Part shown: positions 23,626-34,749 of the stretch, piece after piece
Numbering within the stretch: the stretch's first letter is position 1
How the letters are laid out: each line of letters opens with the position of its first letter
Source: Nageia nagi
Taxonomy: Eukaryota > Pinophyta
NCBI GenBank assembly: GCA_050084985.1
Contig: JBITNC010000001.1
Location: 37,510,001-37,574,000, forward strand
Direction: 5' to 3'
DNA length: 64,000 bases
Translations under genes and position numbers: made by a program
The notes under the pieces: model-generated
Seen by the model: only the letters and a program-made list of their open reading frames with translations
What the model was told of the DNA's origin: nothing
The model's database searches: none

Positions 23626-24437
23626 TGTCACCAATTTTTAATGGAGCTCAAGCCTATATCATGGAGTTGGAAGTAGTTCATGGTTATTAAGGATAATCTC
23701 TTAGAGAATTAGATGGGTTTGCTTCAACATGTTGGTATGGGATGGCTCCTCTATGCTTCATACGTTCGAGTGGACAAGGAACTATTGATGACCTTGATGG
23801 AGAGATGATTTGAGAAGACCAACACATTTTATCTTCCTACTAGGGATATGACCATAATTCCTAAAGATACTCATAGGATTCTACAAGTATCTGTGATAGG
23901 ACATTCTATATTCTTTGAGGAGGGTATGATAAATGAGTAATGTAAATATTTGGCAAATTGGCTCATAAGGTTTCCAAAGTATCTTGAGGTGAAGAAAGAT
24001 GCCATCCTTCATCATACTTTTAAGAGTAAGATGAAGAGGTTTAGGTAAGTTCAATTAGTTATGGTGGTATGCATTAATAATATTATTTATCCATATAAAA
24101 ATCATGAGTTGTTCCCACTTGGTCTGATATGGGTGGTGTATTAGATGATGTAGGGTCATTGTTAAGGATGGAAATCTTACATTATTTCCTAGATTTACCG
24201 TGACTTGCACAACTTCATGATGTGAAGAAGAGTGGTAAGAGAGTATCACACTCATTTGTGCTACAGTGTTGGTTATATGAGCATGTTGTTGTGGTGAGTT
24301 CTAGAGAGCTTCCTCTACATGGTATAGCTCCTAATCATTCAATGTGGTATAGATGGGTGAAGCATGGGAAGATGACATGGATCAACAAGACCATGGAGGC
24401 ATACACAAAAGTCATGGATGGATTGATGGGTGGTAAT
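23626..24437 (+). pseudogene. Plant mobile domain (PMD) protein, decayed
   Basis: The plus strand reads VGMGWLLYASYVRVDKELL, then a stop in a Trp-type codon, FEKTNTFYLPTRDMTIIP and HRILQVSVIG. That is the N-terminal PMD pattern (the 'V-x-h-D ... L ... ERW-x-x-E-T-x-T-F-x-h-P' block). A good splice donor, AG|GTAAGT, lies at 24045. After it come a worn IYRDLHNF region and, in another frame, an open stretch 24222-24440 with HSFVLQCWLYEHVVVV, matching the family's 'L-x-x-W-x-x-E-H' block. PMD proteins include MAIN and MAIL1 (growth, TE silencing), and PMDs also occur inside plant transposons. Here it lies antisense within gypsy-2. Confidence 0.65.
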
Positions 24438-24440
24438 TAA

Positions 24441-25929
24441 TCTTACCATACATGGTTTAATTTGTTGGTTTATTGGTTTAAGAAGGAGATTAACTCATGA
24501 CTTTGGTTTTGTAGGAGATGTGATCTATAGACTATATGTGTTATAAGTATTCTACTTTCATTAATTTGAAAAATGAAATCTTTACATACATATAGGTTTT
24601 TGAAAACCCCAAAAAAATATTATACTAAATATAAACTCAAGTTGCATGATTACAACTTGTTAATATACAATCCAAAAGCAAACTAAAACTTGCTAAATCT
24701 ACCCTATCATACTAGGAGATAATTGTGTGAAACATCAATAAAAAATAACAACATCTAGACTAAAATTGAAGATAAAAGATGCAATCTTGAGCATTCCAAT
24801 TTTTTAGGTGTGGTATACCTAATACAAAGAAGGTTGGGTGTTGTGCACTTGAGAATAGTTTTCTAGGTGTAGTATGCCTAGTTTACAAAATACTAAGAAC
24901 TCAATGCATTGGATAGTTTATGGGAAAATGCACAATATGATGATCAAATATTAAACAAATGTAGGCATACATATACACATTGGAAAGGTATATTTGAGCA
25001 CTATCCAATAAAAAAAGAATAAACTCAATTGGATATATGCAAAATAAGTTATACCTTCTCAAAGTTAACTGATTAGGTTTGCAAGTCTAGTTGATCTTGA
25101 ACTTGAATGATCTTGGATTGAGCTCTAATTCCAACAACACAACCATAACTTATTGGAAAAATGAGCTTTATGGTGAACTAGATTAGAAATGCACACCAAG
25201 TTACTTATAGACATGGAAGTCCTTTCATAGATACTTATAGACTCATAAGGGTCATGGGAAGGTTTGACAAGAGGTAGGGCATTCCATTAAAAAGCAAAAT
25301 TATTGTTGGGACTAGCAGGTATAGGGAACACGACCCTAACCTTTATGAGACTCATCCCATGTGAGTGGAGGAATGGATACCTCCCTAGGATCATGTATCA
25401 AGGAGTGACTCTAATAGTGAGGGAGTTGAGGATCATAGAAAATTTTAGTGGCTATTTGTAGCAAATTGTCTAAAATTTACACTTTTGACTTTCTAATTTT
25501 GCTATATTGGCTTGGTCCAACTTCCCACTAGTAGCCTTAATTTTAGGAAATAAAATACAAAACATTGTATCTTCACCTTAAATTTATATTTTATTTTTTA
25601 TATTTATAATAATATAGTCAACATTACTAAATGGGATTTGATGAATATTGCTTTAAGTTTATAAATGGAGTCATTTATTTCAAGGAATTATCACTATATA
25701 TAAATATAACCTATTATTTATGCATATCACATTCCTAGAATCTAGATCAATGGAGAGAGACATTATCTATAATACAAATTATGTGAATTAAGTTATAATT
25801 TATATCCAAGGAAACTAAGATATTTTTTTGAATATAGTCATAGTGGTAAATCATCATAGTGTAAATAGCCACAAATTTATAAACCAATTTTCGGGGGTCA
25901 CCCTTAAAAGTTACTCTAATGAGGATCCA
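24441..25929. other. Probable introns and unassigned DNA of the PMD gene
   Basis: A splice-acceptor-like tttgtag|gag at about 24515 precedes a short open piece (GDVIYRLYVL). The rest has no clear exon. Two copies of ttttctaggtgtagtatgcc, one diverged, lie near 24800 and 24860. An insertion in an intron is possible. Confidence 0.35.
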
Positions 25930-26200
25930 ATGGGCCTCATTTTGATTAGACTTATTTGACATGGTGGGCTGAAGTGATACTTGATCCACTCAAGTTGTAT
26001 GGGCTAGAGCGATTGGTGGAGGTTGTAGAGGGAGAGGCAAAAGAAGAGGAAGAAGAGGAGGAAGGTGATTTGGAAGATGAAGATAAAGAGGATATGTAGG
26101 TAGAGGAGCCACCATAACATGGAGATAAGGGAGAATGGGATGTGCCCATTGGGATCCCCATTACAAAGACTCAATAATAGCTAGAGAATGAGATTGGTAA
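25930..26200 (+). pseudogene. Acidic exon of the PMD gene
   Basis: One plus-strand frame reads TYLTWWAEVILDPLKLYG, resembling the end of a PMD (Y-L-x-W-W). A strongly acidic run of Glu, Asp and Gly follows (26020-26095), then stops at Gln-type codons and ENEIGKY. A donor-like ttg|gtaaat follows near 26190. The complement gives a Ser-rich frame that should not be taken as a gene. Joining to the PMD is inferred from order and strand. Confidence 0.45.
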
Positions 26201-26279
26201 ATATATTTCTTCATGTACCTATAAGTTAGTTTTCATAAAAATATAATATGTTTAATATACATGTTTATTTGGTTTTGCA

Positions 26280-26336
26280 AATTACACTAAGTCAAACTTG
26301 GACTTATTGAAAGCAATAAGACTATAAATTGATGAG
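26280..26336 (+). pseudogene. Coiled-coil exon, left half
   Basis: After an acceptor-like ttttgca-a the frame reads YTKSNLDLLKAIRL, stop (Gln type), IDE, and stops at the copia-2 insertion. It resumes in the same frame at 33039, counting the ATGAG duplication once. Confidence 0.55.
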
Positions 26337-26595
26337 TGAGAACAATATTGAATTGATCTATGGAAGCATGAGAACACTATTACATTTATAGGTCACAGAT
26401 TGACCCAGAATAGGTTGAAGGAACAACTTGTAGATGAACATGACAACTTATTTACTAACTTAAAAACTAACTACCTCTAACAAAACTCTACGTATAGTAG
26501 ATTCTCAACAGTTGTAGTTTTGGTCAGACATTGACCATTTATTTAATTAACCTAATAATGCTAATTACTTAGGCTAATGTTGAAATAATCCAACA
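26337..26595 (-). repeat. Copia-2 3' LTR (259 bp)
   Basis: Plus strand TGAGAACAATATTG ... ATAATCCAACA. It differs from the other LTR by two changes in 'aggttgaagg' (aggctaaagg there) and one in 'cagttgtag' (cagctgtag there). Confidence 0.97.
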
Positions 26596-26610
26596 TTCTT
26601 CCCCTTAAAG
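26596..26610 (-). promoter_or_regulatory. Copia-2 polypurine tract
   Basis: The minus strand reads CTTTAAGGGGAAGAA, directly before the LTR start TGTTGG. Confidence 0.85.
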
Positions 26611-28300
26611 ATGAGAGGGCTTGACCAAGCAATCTCTCAACTTTAAAAATTGAGCTTTAACAACTCCTTTAGTAAAAATGTCAGCAATGTTGTCCTGAGT
26701 ATTGTAATGCCTTAGCTCAATTACTTTCTTGTCCACCATGTCTCGGATGAAATGATATTTCATATCAAAGTGCTTTGACTTTTTATGGTGGATCAGATTA
26801 TGGGCCAAGTGGATGGCACTCATATTATCACTATACAAAATGGTAGGACCATTTTGTTTTTCACAAATTTCTTCAAGTACCTTTCATAGCCACAATGCTT
26901 GAGTACTAGCATGTGTGATTGCTATGTACTCAACCTTGGTAGATGATAGTGCTACAATTGTCTACTTTTTTGAACACTAGGAAATTAGTCCTGACCCTAG
27001 ACTAAAACAATTTCCTGAGGTAGACTTTCTATCATCTATGTTGCTTCCCCAATCACTATCACTGAATCCAACCAACTTGATAGCATCTATTTTGTAGTAA
27101 TGGATCCCATAATCCATTGTACCTTTTATATATTGCAATATTCTTTTTGCTTCTTGCAGATGAAGTTTTGAAGGATCAGTCATAAATCATGAAATAAGGG
27201 AAACTACATACTGAATATCAGGCCTTGTGTTGGTGAGAAACATTAAACTCCCAACCATACTTCTATAATTCATCTTGTCAACTTTTGATGCTCCATCTTC
27301 TTTACTTAGATGAATCCCATGTCCTATTGGAGTTACAATTGGCTTGTACTTCTCCATAGAAAATTTCTTCAGCATGTCCTTAACATACTTAAGTTGACAT
27401 ATGAAGATCTCATTTTCCTTTTGATGTACTTCCATTCTTAGAAAGTAATGCATCAAACCTAAATCTATCATCTCAAATTCTTGCATCATAGAATTCTTGA
27501 AATCCTCATTTAATTTGGTACTACTTCCCATGAAGATAAGATCATCCACATACAAACACACCAGTAGGATATCTTTACCTTTGTTCAGATAGTAGAGTGT
27601 AGGTTCACTTTTGCTCCTAGTGAATCCATATTTGTTGAAGTAACTATCAATATGAGAATACCATGCTCTTGGTGCCTATTTTAATCCATACAATGATTTC
27701 TTTAACTTGTACACAAGGTTCTCCTTACCCTATTTCTCAAAGCCTTGAGGTTGATGCACAAAAACCTCTTCATTTAGAAATCCATTTAAGAATGCACTTT
27801 TAACATCCATATGTTGAATGTTCCATCCTTTGTGAGTAGCCAATGAAAGTGCCAATCTAATAGTTTCTTATCGTGTAATAGGAGCAAATGTTTCCTCATA
27901 GTCAATTCCATACTTTTGAGTAAAACCTTTTGCTACTAACCTTGCTTTATGTTTATCAATGCTTCCATCTGCTTTGATCTTGGTCTTATAGACCCATTTG
28001 CAACCAACACATTTCTTTCCTTATGGAAGCTCTACAAGCTCCCAAGTGTCATTCTTGTTTATGGAATCTATTTCAGCTTGCATAGCATTCTGCCATATAT
28101 CATACTTACATGCTTGTTCATAGCTAGATGGCTCTAGCTCAGCACTAGTCATTAGTGCATAGTTTACCATATCCCCCTTGGGTTCTTGAGAATTATCATC
28201 TCCATATAAGTGCATATTTTCAAGTCTCTTTAAGACATCATTCATTTCACTAGCTTGGCTTCTAGTGAATCTTTTCTGAAAATTCACATCCAACATTTGA
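26605..28300 (-). pseudogene. RT and RNase H (copia-2)
   Basis: The frame is colinear with copia pol and broken only by stops. RT shows DVKSAFLNGFLNEEVF (near 27800) and an intact LLVCLYVDDLIF, with YVDD at 27541-27552. It continues MHYFLRMEVHQKENEIF and YRSMVGSLMFLTNTRPDI. RNase H has GFSDSDW and SDNMSAIHLAHNLIHH, but its T-E-A-E motif is T-K-V-E. The frame ends at 26605. Stops fall mostly at Arg, Gln or Trp positions, for example in YGLK-stop-APRAW and SLIS-stop-FMTDP. Confidence 0.9.
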
Positions 28301-29500
28301 GTAGATGGATGATTTTGTTGAACTCATTTTACGGTTGATGGAATTCTAGTCCAATGTGAAACCTTTGGTTCTGGAGAACTAGAAGTAGCATCTGAAGAAG
28401 TCACACCACTTTTCTTGTCACATGGCTATACTATGGAAGAATCTTTAGCTTGAGATCCATCATCAACATACAGTTTTTGATGACCCCATACTCCCCCTTC
28501 ATCAAAAATCACATCGCATGAGATGACAAGTTGATGTGTTTTTGGATTATAGAGTCAATACCCCTTGGTAGACTCATAGTAGCCAATGAAAATATAGGCT
28601 TGACTCTTCGAATCAAGCTTCCTCCTTGTCTCATCAGGAACATGAGCATATGCAAGATAACCAAAAACTTGTAAGTGTGCAACATTTGGTTTCCTACCAT
28701 ACCAGCCCTCATATGGTGTAATGCCATTCAAACTAGAAGTAGGACATCGATTCAGAAGATAGACACTAGTTTGAATAGCTTCACCCCAATACATATAAGA
28801 TAGCCACTTTTTCTGGAGCATGGATCTAGCCATTTCAACAAGTGTGTGATTCTTACGCTCAGCTATACCATTTTTTTGAGGAGTATAAGAAGTGGTAAAT
28901 TGCCTTTTAACCCCATTCTTATGACAAAACTAAAGAAATTTAGTTGAAAAAAACTCTCCCCCATTATCAGTTCTTAAACACTTAACCAAAAAACCACTAT
29001 GTGTCTCAGTAGTAGTTTTGAAATCTTGGAAGTAGGCAAAGGCTTCATCCTTTATTTTCAAGAAATAAACCCAACAAAATCTTGAAAAATCATCAATGAA
29101 AGTAAGGAAGTAACGATGGTTACCCATGCTTCTGGTTTGCATTGGACTGCAAATATCTGAATGGACCAACTATAATGGATAACATGCTCACCATGCTTGA
29201 CCTTTAGGAAACTTAGTCCTTGCATGCTTTCCCAAAGCACATCCTTCGCATACCTCCTTTATTGCTTAAACTCTAGGCAGTCAATTGACCATGTTTTGAG
29301 AAGTTAACAACTTTAAACTGTCAAAATTTAGATGACCATATCACAAGTGCCAAAGGACACTTGGATTCTCAATGACTACATTAGCAAGTTGGCCAGTATC
29401 AAGGTCTCGAAACTTAAGAGGAAATAACTAATTTTTGGTCATAGGTATAGAGGTGACTATCCTATTACAATTTTTCTTATCAAAAATGACACAACTGCCA
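28301..29500 (-). pseudogene. Integrase (copia-2)
   Basis: The zinc region LWHL-stop-YGHLNFDSLKLL ... EVCEGCALGK keeps both His and both Cys. The core keeps all three catalytic acids: Asp in LVHSDICSP, Asp in LRTDNGGEFF and Glu in GIAERKNHTL. It continues GITPYEGWYGRKPNVAHL and a linker to RT. At least ten stops are present, but no frameshift was noticed. Confidence 0.9.
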
Positions 29501-29519
29501 TTTTCAAAAATAAGCTTAT

Positions 29520-29800
29520 ATCCATTTTCCATCATTTATCCTACACTAAGCAAATTATGCTTTAGGTTAGGAGTGTAATAGATATCATGTACCTTTTTAA
29601 CACCTTCTTGTGTTGGAACCTCCATTACTCCCATGCCAAAAACTTGTAGTTCTTTATCATTACCCAACTTAATCTTTGATTGGTAGGAGGAATCTATTGT
29701 AGCAAATAACTCCTTTTTACTGCTCATGTGATTGGAACAACCAGTATCTAAAATCCAAGTTATATTGAGATTTTGATGGGACTGGTCATATGTGAGAAAG
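29520..29800 (-). pseudogene. Aspartic protease (copia-2)
   Basis: Reads WILDTGCSNHMSSKKELF, with the D-T-G triad intact at 29740-29748, then IDSSYQSKIKLGND and VHDIYYTPNLKHNLLSVG, where a stop ends the open stretch. This is the best preserved domain of the element. Confidence 0.9.
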
Positions 29801-30766
29801 AGATTTGGAGAAGATTCTTCCGCTTCCTCTTCTTCATAATTTGCATTACCTTTCCCAGTTCAAGAAGCTTTCAATTGACATTCTTGAGCAAAGTGACCAA
29901 GCTTGTGGTAATAATGACATTCTTTGTTTGACTTGTCACCACTACCTCTTCCTCGAGAAGATTGACCTTGTCCATGGGAACCTCTACGGTTACCACCTTG
30001 GTTATTTCTAGATCCTCTATCTATATCGTGGTTGCCTCTACCTTGAGATCTACCATTAGCATGAGATTGTCCTTTGGCTGATTGTCCTCATCTTCATCTT
30101 CTACCTTGACCTCATCCTTGAGTTGAAAATGCTTTATCATCACCTCTAAAACTTGAAGATGAGCTATCTTAAATTCTCTCTTCATGAGACATCAATGAAC
30201 TGATTAGTGCATCAAAAGAGAGGGTAGTAAGATCCTTTGACTCCTCAATGATGATTGCAATATGGTTTCATTTCTAAGGTAGTGTGCGTAGTATTTTCTT
30301 CACAACAACTTCAGCTGTAACATCCTCATCGAGTGTCTTCATGTGATTGACTATTGCTTTAACATGAATATAATAGTCACCAACTGCTTCATCCTTGTTC
30401 ATTTTTAGATTCTCAAACTCTCATTTTAAGGTCTGAAGCCTCACTTGCTTCACTTGTGTATTGCCTTGATAGGCATCTTGTAATGCTTTCCAAGTATCAA
30501 AGGCAATTAGACATCCTTGGAAATAAGCTTTTAGCTAATGCAGACTGAATGTGAGAAAGAGCCAATGAATCTTTCCTTTGGTCTTCTTCCTTTGCTTTTT
30601 TATCAGCTTCATTGAGAGTAGTCCAATCATCAGGCTTGATGTAGCCTGAAACTACTATATTCCATAGTCCTTTTCTGATGAGTAAGGTTCTCATACGAAT
30701 GGACCAATATTTGTATTTTGTGCCATTAAACTTAGGAATGGGCAAGGAATTATTAACACCAGTCAT
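29801..30766 (-). pseudogene. Gag (copia-2)
   Basis: The ATG at 30766 begins MTGVNNSLPIPKFNGTKYKY and the copia gag core. A one-base frameshift near 30510 separates SLFPRM from AFDTWKALQDAYQG. About eight stops follow. The Gly/Arg/Gln/Ser-rich RNA-binding part precedes a knuckle CHYYHKLGHFAQEC, where the second Cys has become Tyr. Confidence 0.9.
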
Positions 30767-30856
30767 TGTTAACTAATAATAGATACAAGGAAATATATTA
30801 TAAAGAGATGCAAAAATAAACAATTGTTACATAATAGGGGTAGTTACAACTTTTAT

Positions 30857-31336
30857 TTATGCATTCATCTCCCAGGGTTCACTATACCCAAAGTTATCAT
30901 CACCAATGGAGAATTGATCATCACCAATAACTACATCACGAATGTCTTCATCACTATCTTGGATGATGATGAGTTTTGGTAGTTGTGGAGCAGGTGTGTA
31001 GTTGTCACTATCACTGATGATGATGATCTCAGGTTCCTATGGCTTGAGAAAATTTTCTCCAATTGATGCCAATCATTCATCTTTAATAAGCTCCTCTGGC
31101 TTGTAATTAGAATCTTCTCTATCACTAGGTAGTGGACCACTATTAAAAGAATCTTCTTCTTCAGTATCTCCTTTGTAACCATCAGTTTGACAAAAAACTA
31201 CGTATTCTTTTAGGGCAACAAAAATAGCATCTAGTACATATAAATGAACTTCTTCATCAAAATTTACACAAGCATCACTCATAAGAAGATCACATAGAGT
31301 TGTATGACACCCATCAGCTTGAAACATAGTAAGCAT
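30857..31336 (-). pseudogene. Extra frame upstream of copia-2 gag
   Basis: From an ATG at 31336 a single frame of 160 codons runs to a stop at 30857 with only two internal stops. The N-terminal half reads MFQADGCHTTLCDLLMSD and YVLDAIFVALKEYVVF. The C-terminal half is acidic and Ser/Asp-rich and contains EIIIISDSD and KLIIIQDSDED, both shaped like SUMO-interaction motifs (three or four aliphatic residues followed by Ser/Asp/Glu). Copia elements do not normally code here. I recognise no family; host capture or an accessory protein are both possible. The same frame may extend upstream to about 31860 with further stops. Confidence 0.5.
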
Positions 31337-32759
31337 TTCTCAGATTATCAAGCTAGGTAGCTTGATGTTTTCACAAGTTGACTTGACTGGCGACTAGGTT
31401 GCAAGCTTGCATAGGTAAGCAAGAGGCTGAAACTGGAATGATGGTGCATAGTAGTAGTAGGGAAATGCCTTGAGGAACACTCTTACACTTCAAGCAGCTA
31501 CATAGGAACAAGATGCGATGATCATAGAGTAATAAAGACCAGGAAACAGTGATAATGAGGAACCATGCAACTTTGTAAGGGCTATGTCACAACATGAAGT
31601 AGCTAGGGTAGCTATAAAGTGTAGCAAGTGAATAGTGACATGGACGATAATGCATAAGGTCAATGACATTATGGATGTAGGTCATGTGAAAAATGTCAAG
31701 GTAGCTGCAAACATCATGGGTGGAGGAGCAAATGATTGGATGATGCATAGTAATGAAGCAACGTGCAAGGAGTAGGCACATCAAGTAGCAACCTCGTAGG
31801 AAAAAGGCACAACACACAAGGAGTAGCTATAGTTGGAAGGCACACAAGCGATAGAGAGAGAGGTCTAAATGAGTTGATGTCCAACAAGAACCATGCAGTC
31901 AATCGTGTGCAAAGAGATCTCAATCTAGAAAGGGGATGTAATGCATGGTAGTGAGAATGGAGGTGGGAGGTGTGTAGCAGTAAACAAATCTCCAATGCCA
32001 CTTTTTAATATGTAGGCAAAAGAATAATGCATAGGTGGCTAACTGGGTAGGTCAAAATGATCTGTCTCCTCTCCTTCCAACTCAATCTCTCTCACCAAGA
32101 CCCCATAAAAACTACTTATGCTTGTTCATGTACATGTCTCACCAAATTTTAGACCAGACACATGAGTTTCCAACCATGAATCTCATATGCGTAGCACTCT
32201 GATGATCATTGGTGATTGCAGACTGGTTGTGCATGAGCTCCTACTCAACAATAATCAAACCATATCAATTCGTGTAAAATGGTTCAGATCTCTCCCTTTG
32301 GTGCAATAGATCAAGTCTACTTTTACTTCTCTATAGCTTGGGATCTCCTTTCCACTTAGTCTTATGATCATGTCTAGAACATAGCCTCTTTCATGAGCGA
32401 GCTCCAGTTTAAATCTATTTTGTAAATAGAAACAACGATCTACCTAGATCACCATGCAAGCCTCATCTCACAACTGCAAAAGGATCATTTATGCGTAGAC
32501 TCCACTTTTTCTCTTAGGTGGCATGCATGAGTTTGGCTGGGCAACATGTGTGCATGAGTTTGGTTGGGCGACATGCATGAGTGTAACACGAGCAGTAGAA
32601 TGGATGCTTTGCTGGACTCATCTCCTTCACGTAGAGCACCTCTAGTACTTGCTACAAAGATTTACAAGGAAAAACACAAGAGATCAATGGTGTGGGCTTC
32701 CTTCAAACCTCACCCAACTGATTATTATTCATAGGTTTTGATCCTTTTGAATCAAACTA
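31337..32759 (-). other. Copia-2 5' leader
   Basis: A long leader between the primer-binding site and the extra frame. It is less AT-rich than its surroundings and stop-poor in several frames, so open stretches at 31587-32001 are not good evidence for genes. It contains the small tandem repeat at 32525-32590. Confidence 0.5.
32525..32590. repeat. ~28-bp tandem repeat in copia-2 leader
   Basis: The phrase gcatgagtttggctgggcaa, then a partner with ggttgggcga, then gcatgagtg: about 2.3 copies of a 28-bp unit. Confidence 0.75.
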
Positions 32760-32771
32760 GCTCTGATACCA
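32760..32771 (-). promoter_or_regulatory. Copia-2 primer-binding site (tRNA-iMet)
   Basis: The minus strand reads TGGTATCAGAGC exactly, 3 bp from the 5' LTR edge. Confidence 0.95.
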
Positions 32772-32774
32772 GAA

Positions 32775-33033
32775 TGAGAACAATATTGAATTGATCTATG
32801 GAAGCATGAGAACACTATTACATTTATAGGTCACAGATTGACCCAGAATAGGCTAAAGGAACAACTTGTAGATGAACATGACAACTTATTTACTAACTTA
32901 AAAACTAACTACCTCTAACAAAACTCTACGTATAGTAGATTCTCAACAGCTGTAGTTTTGGTCAGACATTGACCATTTATTTAATTAACCTAATAATGCT
33001 AATTACTTAGGCTAATGTTGAAATAATCCAACA
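32775..33033 (-). repeat. Copia-2 5' LTR (259 bp)
   Basis: Pairs with 26337-26595 (256 of 259 positions identical by eye). Confidence 0.97.
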
Positions 33034-33345
33034 ATGAGGTATTAGCAAGCCTAAAGGAGGAGAATACGATTAAGGATTAAGAGATTGAGGTTTTAAAGGT
33101 CCAACTAGAGGCTTTGGAGAAGAGTGTAGAGACACTATGAAAGATGCATTAGGATTCTTAGGACCATAACTTGGTAAGGATGATGTACCATGAGCTAGAA
33201 TAAAATAAGAATATAGAGGGTATGCTAGGTGAGAAAGGACACCTACAATCTCATGTTGTAGATCTAGATGAATAATCTAGGCTAAAGAGGCTAAGTCTAA
33301 GTAGAAAAACCTATAAGTCTAAGATTTATAGGAGTGTTAGGAGTC
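33034..33345 (+). pseudogene. Coiled-coil exon, right half
   Basis: The frame resumes right of copia-2: VLASLKEENTIKD, stop, EIEVLKVQLEALEKSVETL, stop. It continues HNLVRMMYHELE, IEGMLGEKGHLQSHVVDLDE and a basic end (RLKRLSLSRKTYKSKIYR). All stops sit where Gln would fit. The Leu/Glu/Lys heptads predict a coiled coil of about 100 residues. It is read as the C-terminus of the PMD gene by strand and order, not proven. Confidence 0.55.
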
Positions 33346-33728
33346 ATCATGGTACCACTAGTACTATTAGTATAGGGAATAGAATTGGTTGTGGTTGGTT
33401 GGATGTGTGGTTGGATATTTTGGCAAAGAAAATGTATCACCCTATTTTTGATAATCGAGATATATGTATTACCTATTTATGAAGTGTGTTCATGAAATGG
33501 CTATGGTATGGATATTTAAGTGTTGATATTTTCTTTAAATTTTTCTAAGTATAAGACACATGTATGATTAATGAAATTATGTGATTGATAAATAATGAAT
33601 AAGATGGCATAGATAATGCATTAAAGGTATTAGATATACATAAAAAAATTGAAAAAAAAACCCAATGCAAGCATTGGCATTTTTGAAGAATTAGGTGGTT
33701 AGGTTGTGATTTATTAGGTAAGTGAGAT
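33346..33728. other. Spacer between PMD gene and inverted repeat
   Basis: Nothing recognised. Possibly the 3' untranslated region of the PMD gene. Confidence 0.35.
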
Positions 33729-34536
33729 ATAGGAGCTTTTGAAGCCTTCAAACCTAGACAACAGATAGCAACCTTTGAAGAAGGTCAACATTTCAAAAAA
33801 TAGATGGATGAAGCAACTAAAAGAATATATTCCAATTATCATATGACCTCCACCCTTAGAGAATGTAGTACCAATGATAGATCATAACATAATTTATGGA
33901 TTACATCAATAAGTTAAGATAATCACCAAGTGTCAAGGATTATCTACCCAATGAAATGAAGACAACAACCCCTTGTGCATGTAAATAAAAAATATTGTAT
34001 TGTTCTCTAGTAAAGAGTTTAAATTCATAAAGTTTTATGGTACTACTGATCCTTGTCTTCATATATGTATTTTTTTTTGATGAAGTATGTTTAACCACTT
34101 TGGATGAATACTTGCATGCAAAGTTATTTCCCTTGTCTCTAAAAGTAGAAGCTTCATAATGGATTAGTAAATTGCCACATGGTAGCGTTACTAGATTTTC
34201 ACATTTAAAGGTTACCTTTTGTGATCATTTACAACTTTTTATTACAAACAAATTTACATTCAATGATTTATTGAATATAAGACATAAAGAAGGAAAGTCT
34301 ATCAAAAACTTTATCATATTTTGGACCAAAAAGGCTAATCAGATTCACATAGATGATGATATAAATATCATGGCCTTCCTAGAGGTACTTCAACCTAAGT
34401 ACATAGTCAAATATTTTGATTATCCCATGTTAAAGCATTATTAGAAAAAGAAAAATTCAATATCAGATATGGACATTGGAAACCTGAATCAAAGGTAAAA
34501 AGGGATAAATCACCCTCACACTCACAACTTTAACAT
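33729..34536 (+). pseudogene. Inverted copy of gag (gypsy-2)
   Basis: Open over 34172-34444 on the plus strand: PHGSVTRFSHLKVTFCDHL, FNDLLNIRHKEGKSIKNFI. This is the Retrotrans_gag pattern (L-P-x-G-S ... F-x-x-H-F ... I-x-Q-x-x-x-E-S-L) of TAT-type gypsy elements. It points the opposite way to the element's own direction, so it must derive from an inverted duplication. Confidence 0.75.
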
Positions 34537-34749
34537 TGAAATCCATTTGTTGGAGAGGTTATTCCCAATTTTAGTTCTTATCTTTTATACTAACATCCAT
34601 GTTGGATTTCTTGCCCTATTTTACACACAGTAAAATCTTTTTTTCTTCCCATTGTTGTCCCTAGTTCCTTGAATATGGATTCATATCAAACTTTATATTA
34701 AAATGGATTTTGGAGACTTAATTCCATATTAGCCTTCCCATTCCATATC

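Larger units (their letters stand above)
26337..33033 (-). mobile_element. Copia-2: Ty1/copia element with near-identical LTRs
   Basis: Two 259-bp LTRs (26337-26595 and 32775-33033) differ at 3 positions and are flanked by a perfect duplication, ATGAG (26332-26336 and 33034-33038). On the minus strand it has a tRNA-iMet site, a 2-kb leader with an extra frame, then gag, protease, integrase, RT and RNase H. Apart from one gag frameshift the coding region stays colinear, but by eye it has about 27 in-frame stops. Catalytic residues of protease, integrase and RT are kept. It interrupts the coiled-coil exon of the PMD gene. Confidence 0.95.

Noticed and set aside
25952-26161. Serine-rich minus-strand frame
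   Set aside because: It is the complement of the acidic Glu/Asp run of the PMD gene exon.
31587-32001. Open minus-strand frames in the copia-2 leader as further genes
   Set aside because: The region is stop-poor in several frames because it is less AT-rich. The frames overlap each other and lack recognisable motifs.
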